A stretch of 64,000 nt of DNA from Alentia gelatinosa (Eukaryota > Annelida > Polychaeta > Phyllodocida > Polynoidae): assembly GCA_950022655.1 (NCBI GenBank), contig OX465584.1:57277789-57341788 (forward strand), read 5' to 3'. Made by a program: the position numbers and the translations under genes. The notes beneath the pieces are model-generated. The model had not been told where the DNA came from and did no database searches. It saw only the letters and a program-made list of their open reading frames with translations. Below are positions 11,572 to 22,800 of this stretch, piece after piece (the stretch's first letter is position 1; the number at the start of each line of letters is the position of its first letter).

Positions 11572-12336
11572 CTAGCTCTGGACTTTTTGATACCCATGTG
11601 TTAAGTCTGTCAAGATATGTCCAACATATTTTATACTTGTTTGACGTAGCTTACACTTTTCAATGTTGAGTTTGACATTCCATTCTGTAGCTCTGTAGAG
11701 AACATCATGTTCTTCAACTGTTTTTCCTGCAACTATAACGTCATCCATTATCGCCATTGCTCCATCTATACCCTCTAACATTGTGTCCATTGTTCTTTGG
11801 TAGATTTCAGGTGCACTTTTGATACCAAATCAAAGTCTCATCCATCTATATCTACCCAAAGGGGAGTTGAACATTGTTAGATAAGAAGACTCTTCATCCA
11901 GTGGTATGTAATAGCCAGCTTTAGCATCAAGGGCACTAAAGTACTTGGCTCCATTGAGCTTGTCCTTTTCCTGCTCAACAGTCTTCATTGGATAGATAGA
12001 TCTCTTGATCGCTTTATTCACCTTACTGAGGTCCAGACGGATCTTCCCATTACATTGTGACACAGCCATTTAACTAACCCAGTCTGTTGACTTAGTCACT
12101 TTCCTCATGAATCCTTCCTTCTCCATTTCTTTTAGTTTTTGTTTTATACCAGGTAGTAGTGCTTTTGGCTGTGATCGAGGTCCATGAACAACTGGCTCTA
12201 CATCTTGGTCCATATCCAACTTTATGGTGATGGGCATCACTCCAGTTGTGTTCTTTGCTTCTGGACAGAATTCTGTAATGGTTGCCTCCTGTCCTGACCC
12301 TTCACTTACTGTTGTCTTGTGGATTCTCCTCACCAA
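11572..12336 (-). pseudogene. Reverse transcriptase fragments of the second gypsy element
   Basis: Three adjoining pieces (12,070-12,336; 11,830-12,069; 11,572-11,790) with small breaks cover the RT core: KIRLDLSKVNKAIKR, YFSALDAKAGYY, the catalytic IMDD box and KYVGHILTD. The third piece ends abruptly where RNase H should begin, marking an internal deletion. Confidence 0.75.
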
Positions 12337-12375
12337 ACCCAGATCAACACATGTTTTATCTGAGAGAAGTGGAAT

Positions 12376-13107
12376 CTATTCTAGGTCTGCAACATAGAAG
12401 TTCACTTTTCTCTTACAGTCTTTGTACTTCACTGGTAGTTTGATAAAACCGAGGGGCCTCTTCTTCTCCTTCAGGTAGCCTTTCAGAATCTTTGAAGTTG
12501 GATTCAGGTGTTCCCATGTGAGCCCTAACTCTCGTAGCTGTTCATATGGCAGGACATTTAGATGAGATCCTTTGTCTAGCTGAAAGTAAACTTTCTTGTC
12601 TTCATTCACAGTGATGTATTCATTGAACTCTCCACTCCCAGTGTAATTTGGCATAGAATGGAATTCTACTTCTTCAGGTACAGACTCACTGTCACTCTCG
12701 GTATCTATAGCATGAGCTGAAGCCTTTTCTCTCTGTCGACACACTTTCCCATAATGACCTAGTTTACCACATATCCTACACTGGCTCTTTGCTGCAGGAC
12801 ACTCTGCATTTTCTCCGGGGTAACCACATTTGTAGCACTTTCCACCTTTTTTATTCAATTTGCACAGTAATTTCTTAGACGACTGATTTTTACTGATTTT
12901 CTTTTGATACTGCTTGTTTCCCTTCAGATGTTCCCTCAGGCCTATTTGCGAGACTTCAAATGTCTGTCCAATTTCAATAGCTTTATCAAGAGTAAGATCA
13001 TCACCTTCATCTAGACATTTTTCACGTACTTTTTCATGATAGCAGTTATACACAATAGCATTTCTGAGCCTGCAGTCAACATCTTCATAAAGACAATCTT
13101 TGACCAT
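12376..13107 (-). pseudogene. Gag C-terminus and protease of the second gypsy element
   Basis: An open frame of 243 codons with two CCHC knuckles followed by an acidic linker and the retropepsin region (FQLDKGSHLNVLP). The active-site triad is altered to D-K-G. Gag sequence continues upstream to a Met at 13,445 but is interrupted by several stops between 13,110 and 13,340. Confidence 0.75.
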
Positions 13108-13445
13108 CAGTTACAAAATCATCAAAAGGGTCAGTTTAACCTTGACGTCGCCTGTCAAATCTGAATCCTGCCTGTAGAGAATTTTTACGGGGTGCTGTAT
13201 AGTTTTTGAAGATTTGAAGATTTTAATAAAGTTTTATCTTATTTTCACTGAGATTGGTATTTTCATGAATCTCTTCCTCTTTCACCAACAAACAGAAGCA
13301 GATATCCAATTTTCACAGTCTCATTTTTCTAAGAAAGTGGGCCCATACAGTAGTACTGAAAGTGTTTTTGAAACCTTTCCCACTCCCTGTTAAGACTTTC
13401 TGCTTTCCAGTTCATTGCTGGCTTTTGGACACTAGATTCTGCCAT

Positions 13446-14460
13446 ATTGCTTTCCCTTTGTTTCTACTCACAGTGAAAAAGGTCATTCAAGTACAGTAAT
13501 TATACTTCACACTTCTAAGTTTTCAGTAGAAACACTCAATGCAGATACACAGTTAATGCTGTAAGGATTAGTGTTTGTTTGTTTGTGTAGTTTTACATCT
13601 CGGTAGGCAAGTTACGTCCTTTTGAGACTGACTCATTGGTTGACCTTTCTGGTTCTTGAAAGGCACATCAACTTGACTTTGGTCTACTTGTAGCAGTGGG
13701 ACCCTATGCCCATTTTATAGTGCTGCCTCACTGAAGGGCTGTGCCGCAGACCATTGACACAGCACTCCACTGGTCACATTATACTGACAACGGCAAACCA
13801 GTCGCTACAACATACTAATCGGGTCAGCAAGCTGATGATTATGAAGCTGCTCCCTGTAATTGGCTACAGGTCAAGCCGGCTGACAGTTTTTGCCAGCCTC
13901 CCGTACCGGACAGTTTTGGCCACTAAAAGTTCTCAAAGTTAGAAGCTTCTAGAAACCTGTCCTGGCTTTCATGATTGGAGGTTTCATTTTAGTAATTTGG
14001 GTGTAGACATCACACTTCTACTTTTTCAGCCAACGACTTGTTTCCTGGAGATTCTCTATAATGTTCTCTGCATTTCTGCTGCAGCTATTCTTTTGGATGG
14101 CTTTACTAGATAGCTCGAGTTTTAAATGGGTCGGCGGGAAGGTTCAGTGGGGGATCATGGGCTGTAGTTGAATTGGGTAATTTAGTAGTTGGTATATCAA
14201 TATTACACCAGGAACTATTTATTCTGAAAATGGAAACATGAATTTCAATGGAAACATTGAAAACTGGCATTCCTGTGAAAGTGACATATTAATCAAAACA
14301 GATTGGGAGACCAGAGATGTTCCATATGTGATAACAATTGGCTGTTATTCAGGTTTACCATGTGTCTACTTTTTTTTTTTTTTACCACATTTTCGTCAAT
14401 TTAATGATAAAAAGTTTAGACGAATAGGATTTAGTGTTTTGCCAGGTTTACATTTAATAT
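13446..14460. other. Non-coding interval with two dispersed repeats
   Basis: Contains one copy of a dispersed block (13,568-13,650; core cggtaggcaagttacgtcc), also present at ~27,095-27,160 and inverted at ~44,385-44,450. A MITE-B copy occupies ~14,090-14,275 (core atcatgggctgt and ending gaaaactggcattcctg). No gene is supported. Confidence 0.5.
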
Positions 14461-14693
14461 CAGGGATGTCAGTTGGGTTCATGACAGAAAAGGAAATATC
14501 TTTGATGTAAAAATTACTGCCTTAGAAAAAATATGGAAAATACATCGTTACTGTATGGGGCTGGGGTGTGTGGGAAGGTTTGAACCAGTGTTTTCTGGTG
14601 TGAATGAGGCCCAATTACACAAGATAAAAAAAATCTTATAAGCTGAAAAAAACCCAAGGAATTCCTTGGAAAATAGGAAAACTGCCGTCTCTG
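14461..14693 (+). mobile_element. hAT-like MITE, family A copy
   Basis: Starts cagggatgtcagttgg and ends aaaactgccgtctctg, the family's inverted ends, with the internal block aggtttgaaccagtgttttc. Non-coding. Confidence 0.7.
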
Positions 14694-15011
14694 ATTGATA
14701 GATATCTCTGTACCAACAAACAATACTGTAACAAACAGTACAGAACTGAACAAAAAACCAGACCTGTGAATTCGGTTTGCAACCATTGATGAGGGTTTAT
14801 TAGGGTTTCAAGCAATGACAACACAGTCCATGGATTCCAGTGCTCTCCTATCTTAGCTTCTGGGTGCCGAGTGTGCTTAATTTGGGTATAAAGAGGTTAG
14901 ATCGTCTCAGGTCTCAGGGGCGACCGCGCTCGGTGAGCTGGAACACCAGAATGAATGCGGGGCCCTTCCTAATATAGGGCGCCCGTGATGTCACGAGAGG
15001 TCCTGAGATCT

Positions 15012-15829
15012 GGGCCCTGTTTTTTAGTCATGACGTTTGTAAGTGTCGCAAGCCTAAGATCGCAGAGCCGATCTACGACATATTTCTAAGACAAAAGATG
15101 GCCGGCGTCCTATAGACAGTGTCGTAGTGCGGCACGGACGATCGCCGCGAAAAATGTTGGCCGCTACGACAAGTATAGTATAATGTCTTAGGTTCTCTCA
15201 AACCTCACTGTGCGTATATATATAGGATTTCCTTGCTTTCCTTGAATTAAGCTATGAAACTTTAACACGAGTAAGGGATACATATAACCTATAATCGTAC
15301 CAAATATGAAGAAGAACAGCTGTACCGTTCCGAAGATATCAGCGTTTGAATTTTTCGCTCCCTCCGTGTGTTTGCGTTGGTCGCTGTTCTTTTTCACTCC
15401 CTCCATAGTGCGGCGGGGTTTCGGCTGTTCTTTTTGTCTCCCCCTGGAGGCCGGCAGGAAGTGCTCGACACTGGCCACCAGAGTAGTATTTGCTATGACA
15501 AAATTCAAATGTCGATATCTTCGGGACGGTGTGACCGATTTTCTCCATATTCAGTACGATTATAGGTTATATGTGTACCCTACTCGTGACGGGAAGTGAA
15601 GTTGTGCAGTCGGTACGACATGTCCATGGTTGTCTTGGACCTACGACACTTTGGGCTACAGTTTCCGCTCCATTGGCCACCGACTGTCGTGACTATAGGA
15701 CACCTCACACAGCCCTAAGTGTCATAGGGCTGCAATAATTGGCCGATCACCTAAACTGTCGTGTCTATAATACACTGACAGCAAAAACATGTCGTTCAAA
15801 ACGATTGTCGTGACTGAAAAACAGGGCCC
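15012..15829. mobile_element. 820-bp foldback element with nested inverted repeats
   Basis: Outer inverted ends read gggccctgttttttagtca at 15,012 and tgactgaaaaacagggccc at 15,829. A second, longer pair of inverted arms lies inside: 15,264-15,345 pairs with 15,500-15,585 (shared core acatataacctataatcgta). The central ~150 bp loop is GC-richer. Frames in both directions across the loop are by-products of the inverted structure, not genes. Confidence 0.8.
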
Positions 15830-18383
15830 TGGGGTGGCGCACCCTCCTCCGGTGGATGCTCCCACCCCCTCCGGTGGATCTGCCCACTAACCCTATTATT
15901 GCTACACTACATTTCAAGGGGCATGAGTAAGAAATGACACATACACAAACAGATATATTTATTTGGTTTTATTTGCTGCCATATTATACTGTTGTTTTTA
16001 ATCTCAACACGAGATGTCACTGTTATACAATACACTTCTCATACAAATATCATTGAGCTCTCTCAGTCAACAGACTACATCATTTAACAAAAACAAAATT
16101 AACACAGAAATAAAATGTTTTAATAATAATGATTTTAACTTCGCATGCAAGAAACTGAAACATCTTGTCTATTAAAAAATACATTTATATTGGATTATGA
16201 AAATGATGCGCAAGATTTTGTTCGAAGGGATTGGAATGTAGAGGCCAAAAACTAACATAATTTGATTGAAATTAGTGCGATATATTTAAGTTAAGAAATT
16301 TGTTGAAAAATGGTTCAATGAAGTGGTTTATCATTTGCTTTGTTCCAACAGGTACTTGTTGAAGCACATACACACAAGGTCTCATTTACATCACACTTTT
16401 ATTGTCCGTTAAACACTGAAGCTAACGGTCACCAGTCTGTAGACATTTAAGTACACCGTGACAGATTCACATACAACTCAAGTTCGCCACACACCAAAGC
16501 TCACAGAGTGGAACTATTACAATCTAATTAATTTATAAACTTTTGTGAAAGACGAGATTTGATAGCTCCTTCTAGGAAACTCCAGATTTCCCATTGTAAA
16601 GTAGGCGGCTTCAACGATGGTGTGGCTTTAAAAAAAAAAGATAGAATAACACAACTGAGCAGGCTTGTTCGACAAGCAAAGTACATCGAAGAAAACCCCT
16701 TTGATGACGTACCGGCATCACTTTAGTTTTTGGATTTCAAGTTAAAGTCTAAGAAAAGTAATCAATGTAATCTTGACACCACACGAACATCAGCCCAGCT
16801 TTGATCTTTATCTCTGTACCCGTTATCAATGACTCTCCAGCTTATCAGGTCATAAGAACTGCTTTAAAACAAAAATATTTTTCATTGATTCAGGACAATA
16901 TATACTTTAATACCCACTGATAAAACCTGATTTAAGAGTTTGAATGGAGTTCCGATTTGAAGTGTCAAGTGAGGAAGGAAACTTTGATATCAAGATTTAA
17001 TCACAAGCAGAAAGTTAAGACTATATTTTCACAGCTGCTATGGAACAACGTTTACATTTATAGTGAAAATATGTCCTTCTCTTTTTTGTTACTATTACAT
17101 TTTTGGGTGATGCAAAGGCTAAAATTGCAAGGAGAAATATACGTCTTCATTATGGTATTCCTAGTCACTGATTATTTTTTTTTACAGAGGCTGGGGGAAA
17201 TATGGTCAGTTGTCATGGAGATGATCTAAATCTGAAATGATCATGGTAAAAGGCATGCACAAATGAAATCCTTGACGATTTCCTCTTGGAGTGTCAGTAT
17301 GTGGTCAGTATGTTCATGTGAAACTAAAAAAAAACAAAAAAAACATGTAACATAGAGTCAACCGACTACTACCTTCACATTATGGTGAATTAATTTATGT
17401 GTTTAGCATTTCATATAAGAAGATTGTGCATTATGAAACGAGGTCAGTTGCGTCACCTATATTTTGTGTGTAAATCCACATTCAAGCTCTGAGAAGTACA
17501 AAATTATGTCCACGTTTGGCAATCAAACCTCACAGTTACACAAAAGGACACGGTTTTCCTCCACGAATTTATTAATTCTCCACTGGTAAGATTTTTGTTC
17601 AATACTTTTTTTTCAGGAACAAAAACATGTCCTGATTTAGAGTAACAACGAATATTAGGCAGTTATTGCTGTTAATGCTAAGTAAAACATATAAAAAAAA
17701 GGGTCAAAAATACATCGTGTATAGTATGTGATGACATACGGTAACACTGTATAACAGAAATAACTCGTTACTTGTACAAACCAATATAAACCACTTAACA
17801 AAGTAATGGATTTAGTAGTAAAGGCGTCAGGTAAGAGGCCTGTGGTGTTGGCATTAATACGATACACACCTAACATGATTCTAGATGAACTGTTCACGTT
17901 CTTATCACGGAATGCGACATGGTCATGTGTTAGACAATGGGTAGTGTGTGGCACACAGGGAAAAAAAAGCGTTAGTTCCCATGCACGGAACAGAAACTGG
18001 TGAAGGAACAGAAAGAGTTGTTGGTGTTGGTTAGTGTGGGTTATTTCAAACATCGAGTTTCCTATCGGGAATCACAGTAGACAAAGCACGACGAGAAGGG
18101 TTGGGGGGGATGAGACTGCAGGCCTTGTGTCGTCTTTATATTAGTATCATTATTATTATTACACTCTGTTTTGTTTGTCAAATCTGCTCACACAATTAAC
18201 AACATACAACAGGCGGCGGGCCGTGGAGGCTCGCCACAATCATCCTCGTGATTGTCATTCTAATCATACAAGCTATGTACACTGTCTGGTCCAATACTAC
18301 GCTACGAGCAGCACTGCCCTGTACTACAGGATTCACCGAGTGTCTGTGTGTGTGAGTCGCTGAGGAGCAGCTCACCGCCGCTA
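15830..18383 (-). other. Probable 3' UTR and flank of the ZC3H4-like gene
   Basis: No coding potential is supported. On the minus strand, downstream of the stop at 18,384, AATAAA-type signals occur near 17,567-17,572 and twice at 15,958-15,975. The mRNA could therefore end at either place; transcript data would decide. Homopolymer A/T runs are frequent. Confidence 0.45.
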
Positions 18384-19893
18384 CTAGCAGAAGGGCGATG
18401 CCGTTGGGTCGATTGTCTTAAACACGTCGCGCACATTCTGGTCTGGGTCCTCCGCCAGGCCTCCTAAATGGTCCTCCAGCTGACCCTTGGGGTTGGCCCC
18501 GGGGTATATGTCCATGCCGCCCGTGGAGGAAGCGGGGGCTAGTCGCGGGGTGCCGGGTAAGGGACCGCCGCCTGAGGGCTGACTGTTTTGTCGCATGGGC
18601 AGGTTAATCTGCGGCATGCCCAAGTGTCGCGCGGGTCGTGGCAGCCCTGCTGCCGCAGGACCGCCATCCATCCGTGGGTCGCCCCCCCGCGGCGGTAACG
18701 TGCGGTTAAATGAGCCGAACATGGGCTCGCTTAGACTCTTAGAGCCTGCATCGAGCGGTGAGCGATGCTCAAATGTCTTGCGCGGGTCGGGTCTGGACCT
18801 AGACTCTGTGGTTGAGGCAGAGTTGGAGTTGGGGGAAAGACCGGCTGCGGCCATGTCATGCCGCTGCTTCTTCTTGAAGCGGGGGTCATTGCGGTGAGAC
18901 AGGTGCTTGTCGACCCCAGCATCATCTCTATGTGGTGAGTGGCTGGGGCTGGTGCCGCTCGTCTGTCTCTGCAGCGGAGCTGACGGCTTGGGAGGTATGA
19001 ATGGAGGTAAAGATGGCATCGGGGGACTGTCCCGCGGCCCTGTGCTGAAAGCAGGCAGCCCAAGCGCCTTGGCCTGGCGGGGGTCACTTAACGCTGGCGC
19101 CGGAGACAGCGGGGGTGGTGCCGATGTGGTGCGTGCCATGCGCGGGTCTCCGGCCCGCTGAGGGCCGTCCTCGGGGGGTTTGGGCATGTGCAGTGTGAGC
19201 GGCTTTGCTGTCTGTTGTTGCTGCTGCTGCTGCTGGGGGACGCGCGGGTCGAGGTGTCGCGGCGGGGCGGGGGCGGGGCGAGGCGAGCTGCCGCCCGTTG
19301 ATGACCGAGCGAGGCGAGGGTCCATCTTGTCACCCGCCCGCGGGTCATGGTGGCTCGTGTTGCTGCTCTGACGTTTGAACGCACGCGGGTCCACAGGTCC
19401 TGGCCCCACCGCCGCCTTGCTGTGCGACGCCTGTCTCTGCACCCTAGGGTCGTCCCGGTAGCGAGGGTCTGCTGGGTTCACGAACGATGGCACCTCTGGC
19501 AAGGAGCGCACCATTTTGCGCATCATATAGGGAATGTCGTGGGTGCCGTTGGCCGGGCAGTGGATGACAACGTCACTGTCCACCCGCTGCTTGGCCTTCT
19601 CGCTGGCCTGCCTGGGATTGTAGTGGTCGGGCTGCTTGTTGAGTGGGATCACGAGCTGCTCGATAGGCATGGTGGTCTGTGTCTTGAGGCGGGGGTCGGC
19701 ACGCGTCTCGCCAGCCCCACGCGTCTCGGCGCGCGGACTGGAGCGTGGGTCGGCGCGCGGACTCAGTCGTGGGTCTGCACGTGGGTCGAGGCGGGCCGAC
19801 GAGGGCCGCAGTCGCGGGTCCGGTCTTGACGGCGGTGCTGCAGAACCTGCTGCTTGTCTGGGGTCCCGATTTGGCATTCCCTGGTTTGCAGAA
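18384..19893 (-). CDS. ZC3H4: ZC3H4-like exon M, DPR repeats and C-terminus
   Basis: Terminal exon of 503 codons. It carries about 17 DPR tripeptides ([12 protein letters not shown] and similar) spread across the exon, echoing the DPRL repeats of vertebrate ZC3H4/ZC3H6. [16 protein letters not shown] segment corresponds to the family's short conserved 'IPLDPLPG' region. The last residues, [14 protein letters not shown], are nearly identical to the vertebrate C-terminus and end at the TAG at 18,384-18,386. Acceptor ctgttccag. Open frames on the opposite strand here are shadows of this GC-rich exon. Confidence 0.95.
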
Positions 19894-22800
19894 CTGGAAC
19901 AGACAACACCAAAAACATTAAATACATATATGTACCTTTGATGTACCGAGAGCCAAGTTTGCATTTTAAAACAGAAATACATACAAACCTTTTTAGAATT
20001 CAGAGTATCTTTCTCTACCTGTAGACGATTTTAATACAGGGATGTCAGTTGGAGTCAGGGAAAAAAGTGGAAATATTTTTCATGTGGATTAGAGAGACCA
20101 TAGAGAGACCGGGAAAACATGGATAAAATGTCCCTGTCTGTCATGGCATGGGGCTGAGGGTCTGTTGGGAGTTTCATACTACTGTTTTATTGGTGTTACT
20201 GAGGCTAAATCAATATCATCTTTGTTTGACGTAAGGAAAGAAATTACATATACTGAATATGGAAAAGTGTATTTTCACGGAAAAACTGACATCTCTGTTT
20301 TAATTAGCAATTAGCAATGCCCTACCTACATATGAAAGGTAGGTAGGTCGCCTGATGGTGACACCTTAATGGATCAGTTCACACAGGAATTGAGACCTAT
20401 ATGTATGCTAATTAACCATGTGCCCCAAAATGAGGGACAAATCTGTTTCTGTGCCTCATAATGGGGGGCATATCTGTCAAGCCAATATCTGGTGATAAAT
20501 GATATTGTAAATAGTTTCACACACCAATACCATTTGATTGGGTCTTGACTGATTCTTAGAAAAAGTTCTGAACCATTGTGACTTCTCTATGTGTGTAAAT
20601 ATGCTGAAAAAATGATCTACTCATGCACCTCCCCCCCCCCCCCCCCCTACACGCACACATTGAGATGTTAAATGAGGGGATAAGAATCAAATATATTATG
20701 ATGGAACCAGTTTTAGGGGTAGAACTATGTTCGAAAAGGAGTTCTTAAAAATGGCTATGTGACTCAAAAAATCCTCCCCAAACTGAAATATCTTGGTTTA
20801 AAAAAAAAAAATATCTCAAATTACTAATAACTATAACAGTAGGATATCGTATGGCCATATAATATCTGTTCTTAGTGAGCTATGAGAAGCAAGGTGGTCA
20901 GGTCATCTAGTGACTCTACAAGCAGGTGTACTAAAGTAGGCTATAGCCATAACCTATAAGACCAACCATCCAACCGTTAACAACCCACATGTAAATACAC
21001 TTAAAAATATAAATAAATAACGGGTCCTCCATAAAGTAAGTATGCGGTTGTATTTTTATTGTTGTAAATTTTGCTTACGTTCCTTCTATAATTTAATGCA
21101 TTCAAGACAAGAGAGAGGGGTGGGTGTAAAATTGTGCAGAAACTTTGCATAAATATCTTTTTCTTTGTTTTCAAATTTTTTTTTTCACTGTTGTGAAGGG
21201 TGGTTGTTATGCGTGATGTTCTCTCTGACATCACTTACCTGGAGAATGCATAGCAACGGTTTGGATTTGATGAGTAATTGTCATTTTCAAGGTAGCATCG
21301 GTTGCCCATAGAAGTGCCATAGCCACGTCTCATGAATCCTGCATAAATATCTTATGGATGACCCCTAAGTAAATAACTGCTGTGCCTACCTTATGTGTGC
21401 CGGTGCTTGCGGTTGCTGCATGTGCTGTTGTTGAGGTGGCGGTACGGACATGCCGTGACTCTGGATGACGTTGAGCACCTTGGCGATGTCGAAGGGCATG
21501 TTGGGCGGGGCGGCGGGGGCTGGCTGCGGGGTCGGGGGCGCCTTGCCCTGCCCCTGACTCAGGGTCTGCAGCAGGTTGGCCAGGTTGGACTTGGGGGGTC
21601 CGCTCTCCTCCTCGTCGTCACTCGAGTACCAGTTGTCGTCCTCCACCACTGTCGATGAATGGAAATCACAGTTCATGAAACAAGTTTCTAAATTCTCAGA
21701 TAACTGTTGCCAGTTGGTCTAACAAAAATTTCAGAAAACACACTCAACAAGCTGTACAGGGCAGGATAGAATATCCTCGTGCAATGGTGATGTATGAATA
21801 TAATCGGGACGATAAGTCATTTTAAAAAACATTGCCTGAAGAAGTCTGATAAATCAGACGAAACGTCGCAACATTCCCAAATTCTACCGCCCCTATCTCG
21901 ATGTATAATTATCCCCCAATAAAACCTTTTAAATAAAATCAGTTTGTCTGGTTTTCTGTGGAAATTTCTACTATCTAAAAAATATTTCATAAGGGGATGT
22001 CAACTGGAAAGTGGAATATTTTCTACGTGGAAATTTGTTGCCTCAGGCTAAAAGAGAAAAAGTAGGAAATATGTCATTATCATGAGGAATGGGGTACGAG
22101 ACGTGTAATGAGTCCCATGTACGACTGCACAACTCAGTAGTCAATTTTTTCTCTCAAAAATCAAAGGGGATCTTAATCTAAATCCCTGACAACACAGATT
22201 TTTTATGAAGGATTTTAGTAAATTAAAAAGAAAATGTCATTATCAGCCACAGACTAAGACTGAGGGTCTGCGGGGAGGTTCAAACCGCTGTACAATTTGC
22301 GTGATTAGGGATTAATTAATATCATCTTAGTTTCACACAAGCGAAAGGAATTTTATACACAGAAGATAAATAAAATGGATATCCCTGGAGAAGTGGAGAA
22401 CTGCCATCTCTGTCTAGAAGTGACAATGACAGGACAGTGTTGGGAATACTCATATGCTCCGTCATTTAACAGGGATGCCAGTTAGAAAAAGAGATATCGA
22501 AATAGTTTTTATGGCAACACAGGGTTTAGGTATTAATTGCGATTTATAGTGAGGGATCAATGGAAAGCTCACGTTTTAACATGGGTCAGTGGGGAGGTTC
22601 AGTTGGGGATCATGGGCTGTGGCTGAATTGGGTTATTTAGCAATTGTTATGTCAATAATACACGAGGAAAATAAAATTCAATTCTGTAAATGAAAACACG
22701 AATTTCAATGGAAACATTGAAAACTGGCATCCCTGAATTCAAGATAAAAAAAAATCAGAAAACTGGCTTCTCTAGTAGTAACTTTTGTGACAACGAAGAC

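Larger units (their letters stand above)
10129..13445 (-). mobile_element. Decayed Ty3/gypsy retrotransposon (Mag/K02A2.6-like), internal region
   Basis: Read on the minus strand from 13,445. A gag start (MAESSVQKPAMNWK) is followed by an open gag tail (12,376-13,107) with two zinc knuckles, CYKCGYPGENAEC and CRICGKLGHYGKVC. The protease has D-K-G where D-T/S-G is usual. Reverse transcriptase pieces run to the catalytic IMDDVIV (~11,740). RNase H is missing: sequence after GHILTD (~11,610) passes directly to the integrase zinc-binding CQECQ (~11,505). The integrase is split by a LINE tail (10,966-11,265) and resumes with DNGPQYSS and NGEAERAV. A pol C-terminal tail (TRSGRQVKTPARF) ends at 10,129. 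Stops and shifts throughout mean it is dead. Confidence 0.8.

Noticed and set aside
15188..15599. Overlapping frames on both strands around 15.2-15.6 kb
   Set aside because: They come from the inverted arms of the foldback element, so each strand shows nearly the same peptide; no domain.
18595..19941. Several + strand open frames opposite the last ZC3H4-like exon
   Set aside because: They arise from the high GC content and DPR-codon structure of the real exon on the other strand; compositions are low-complexity and no family is matched.
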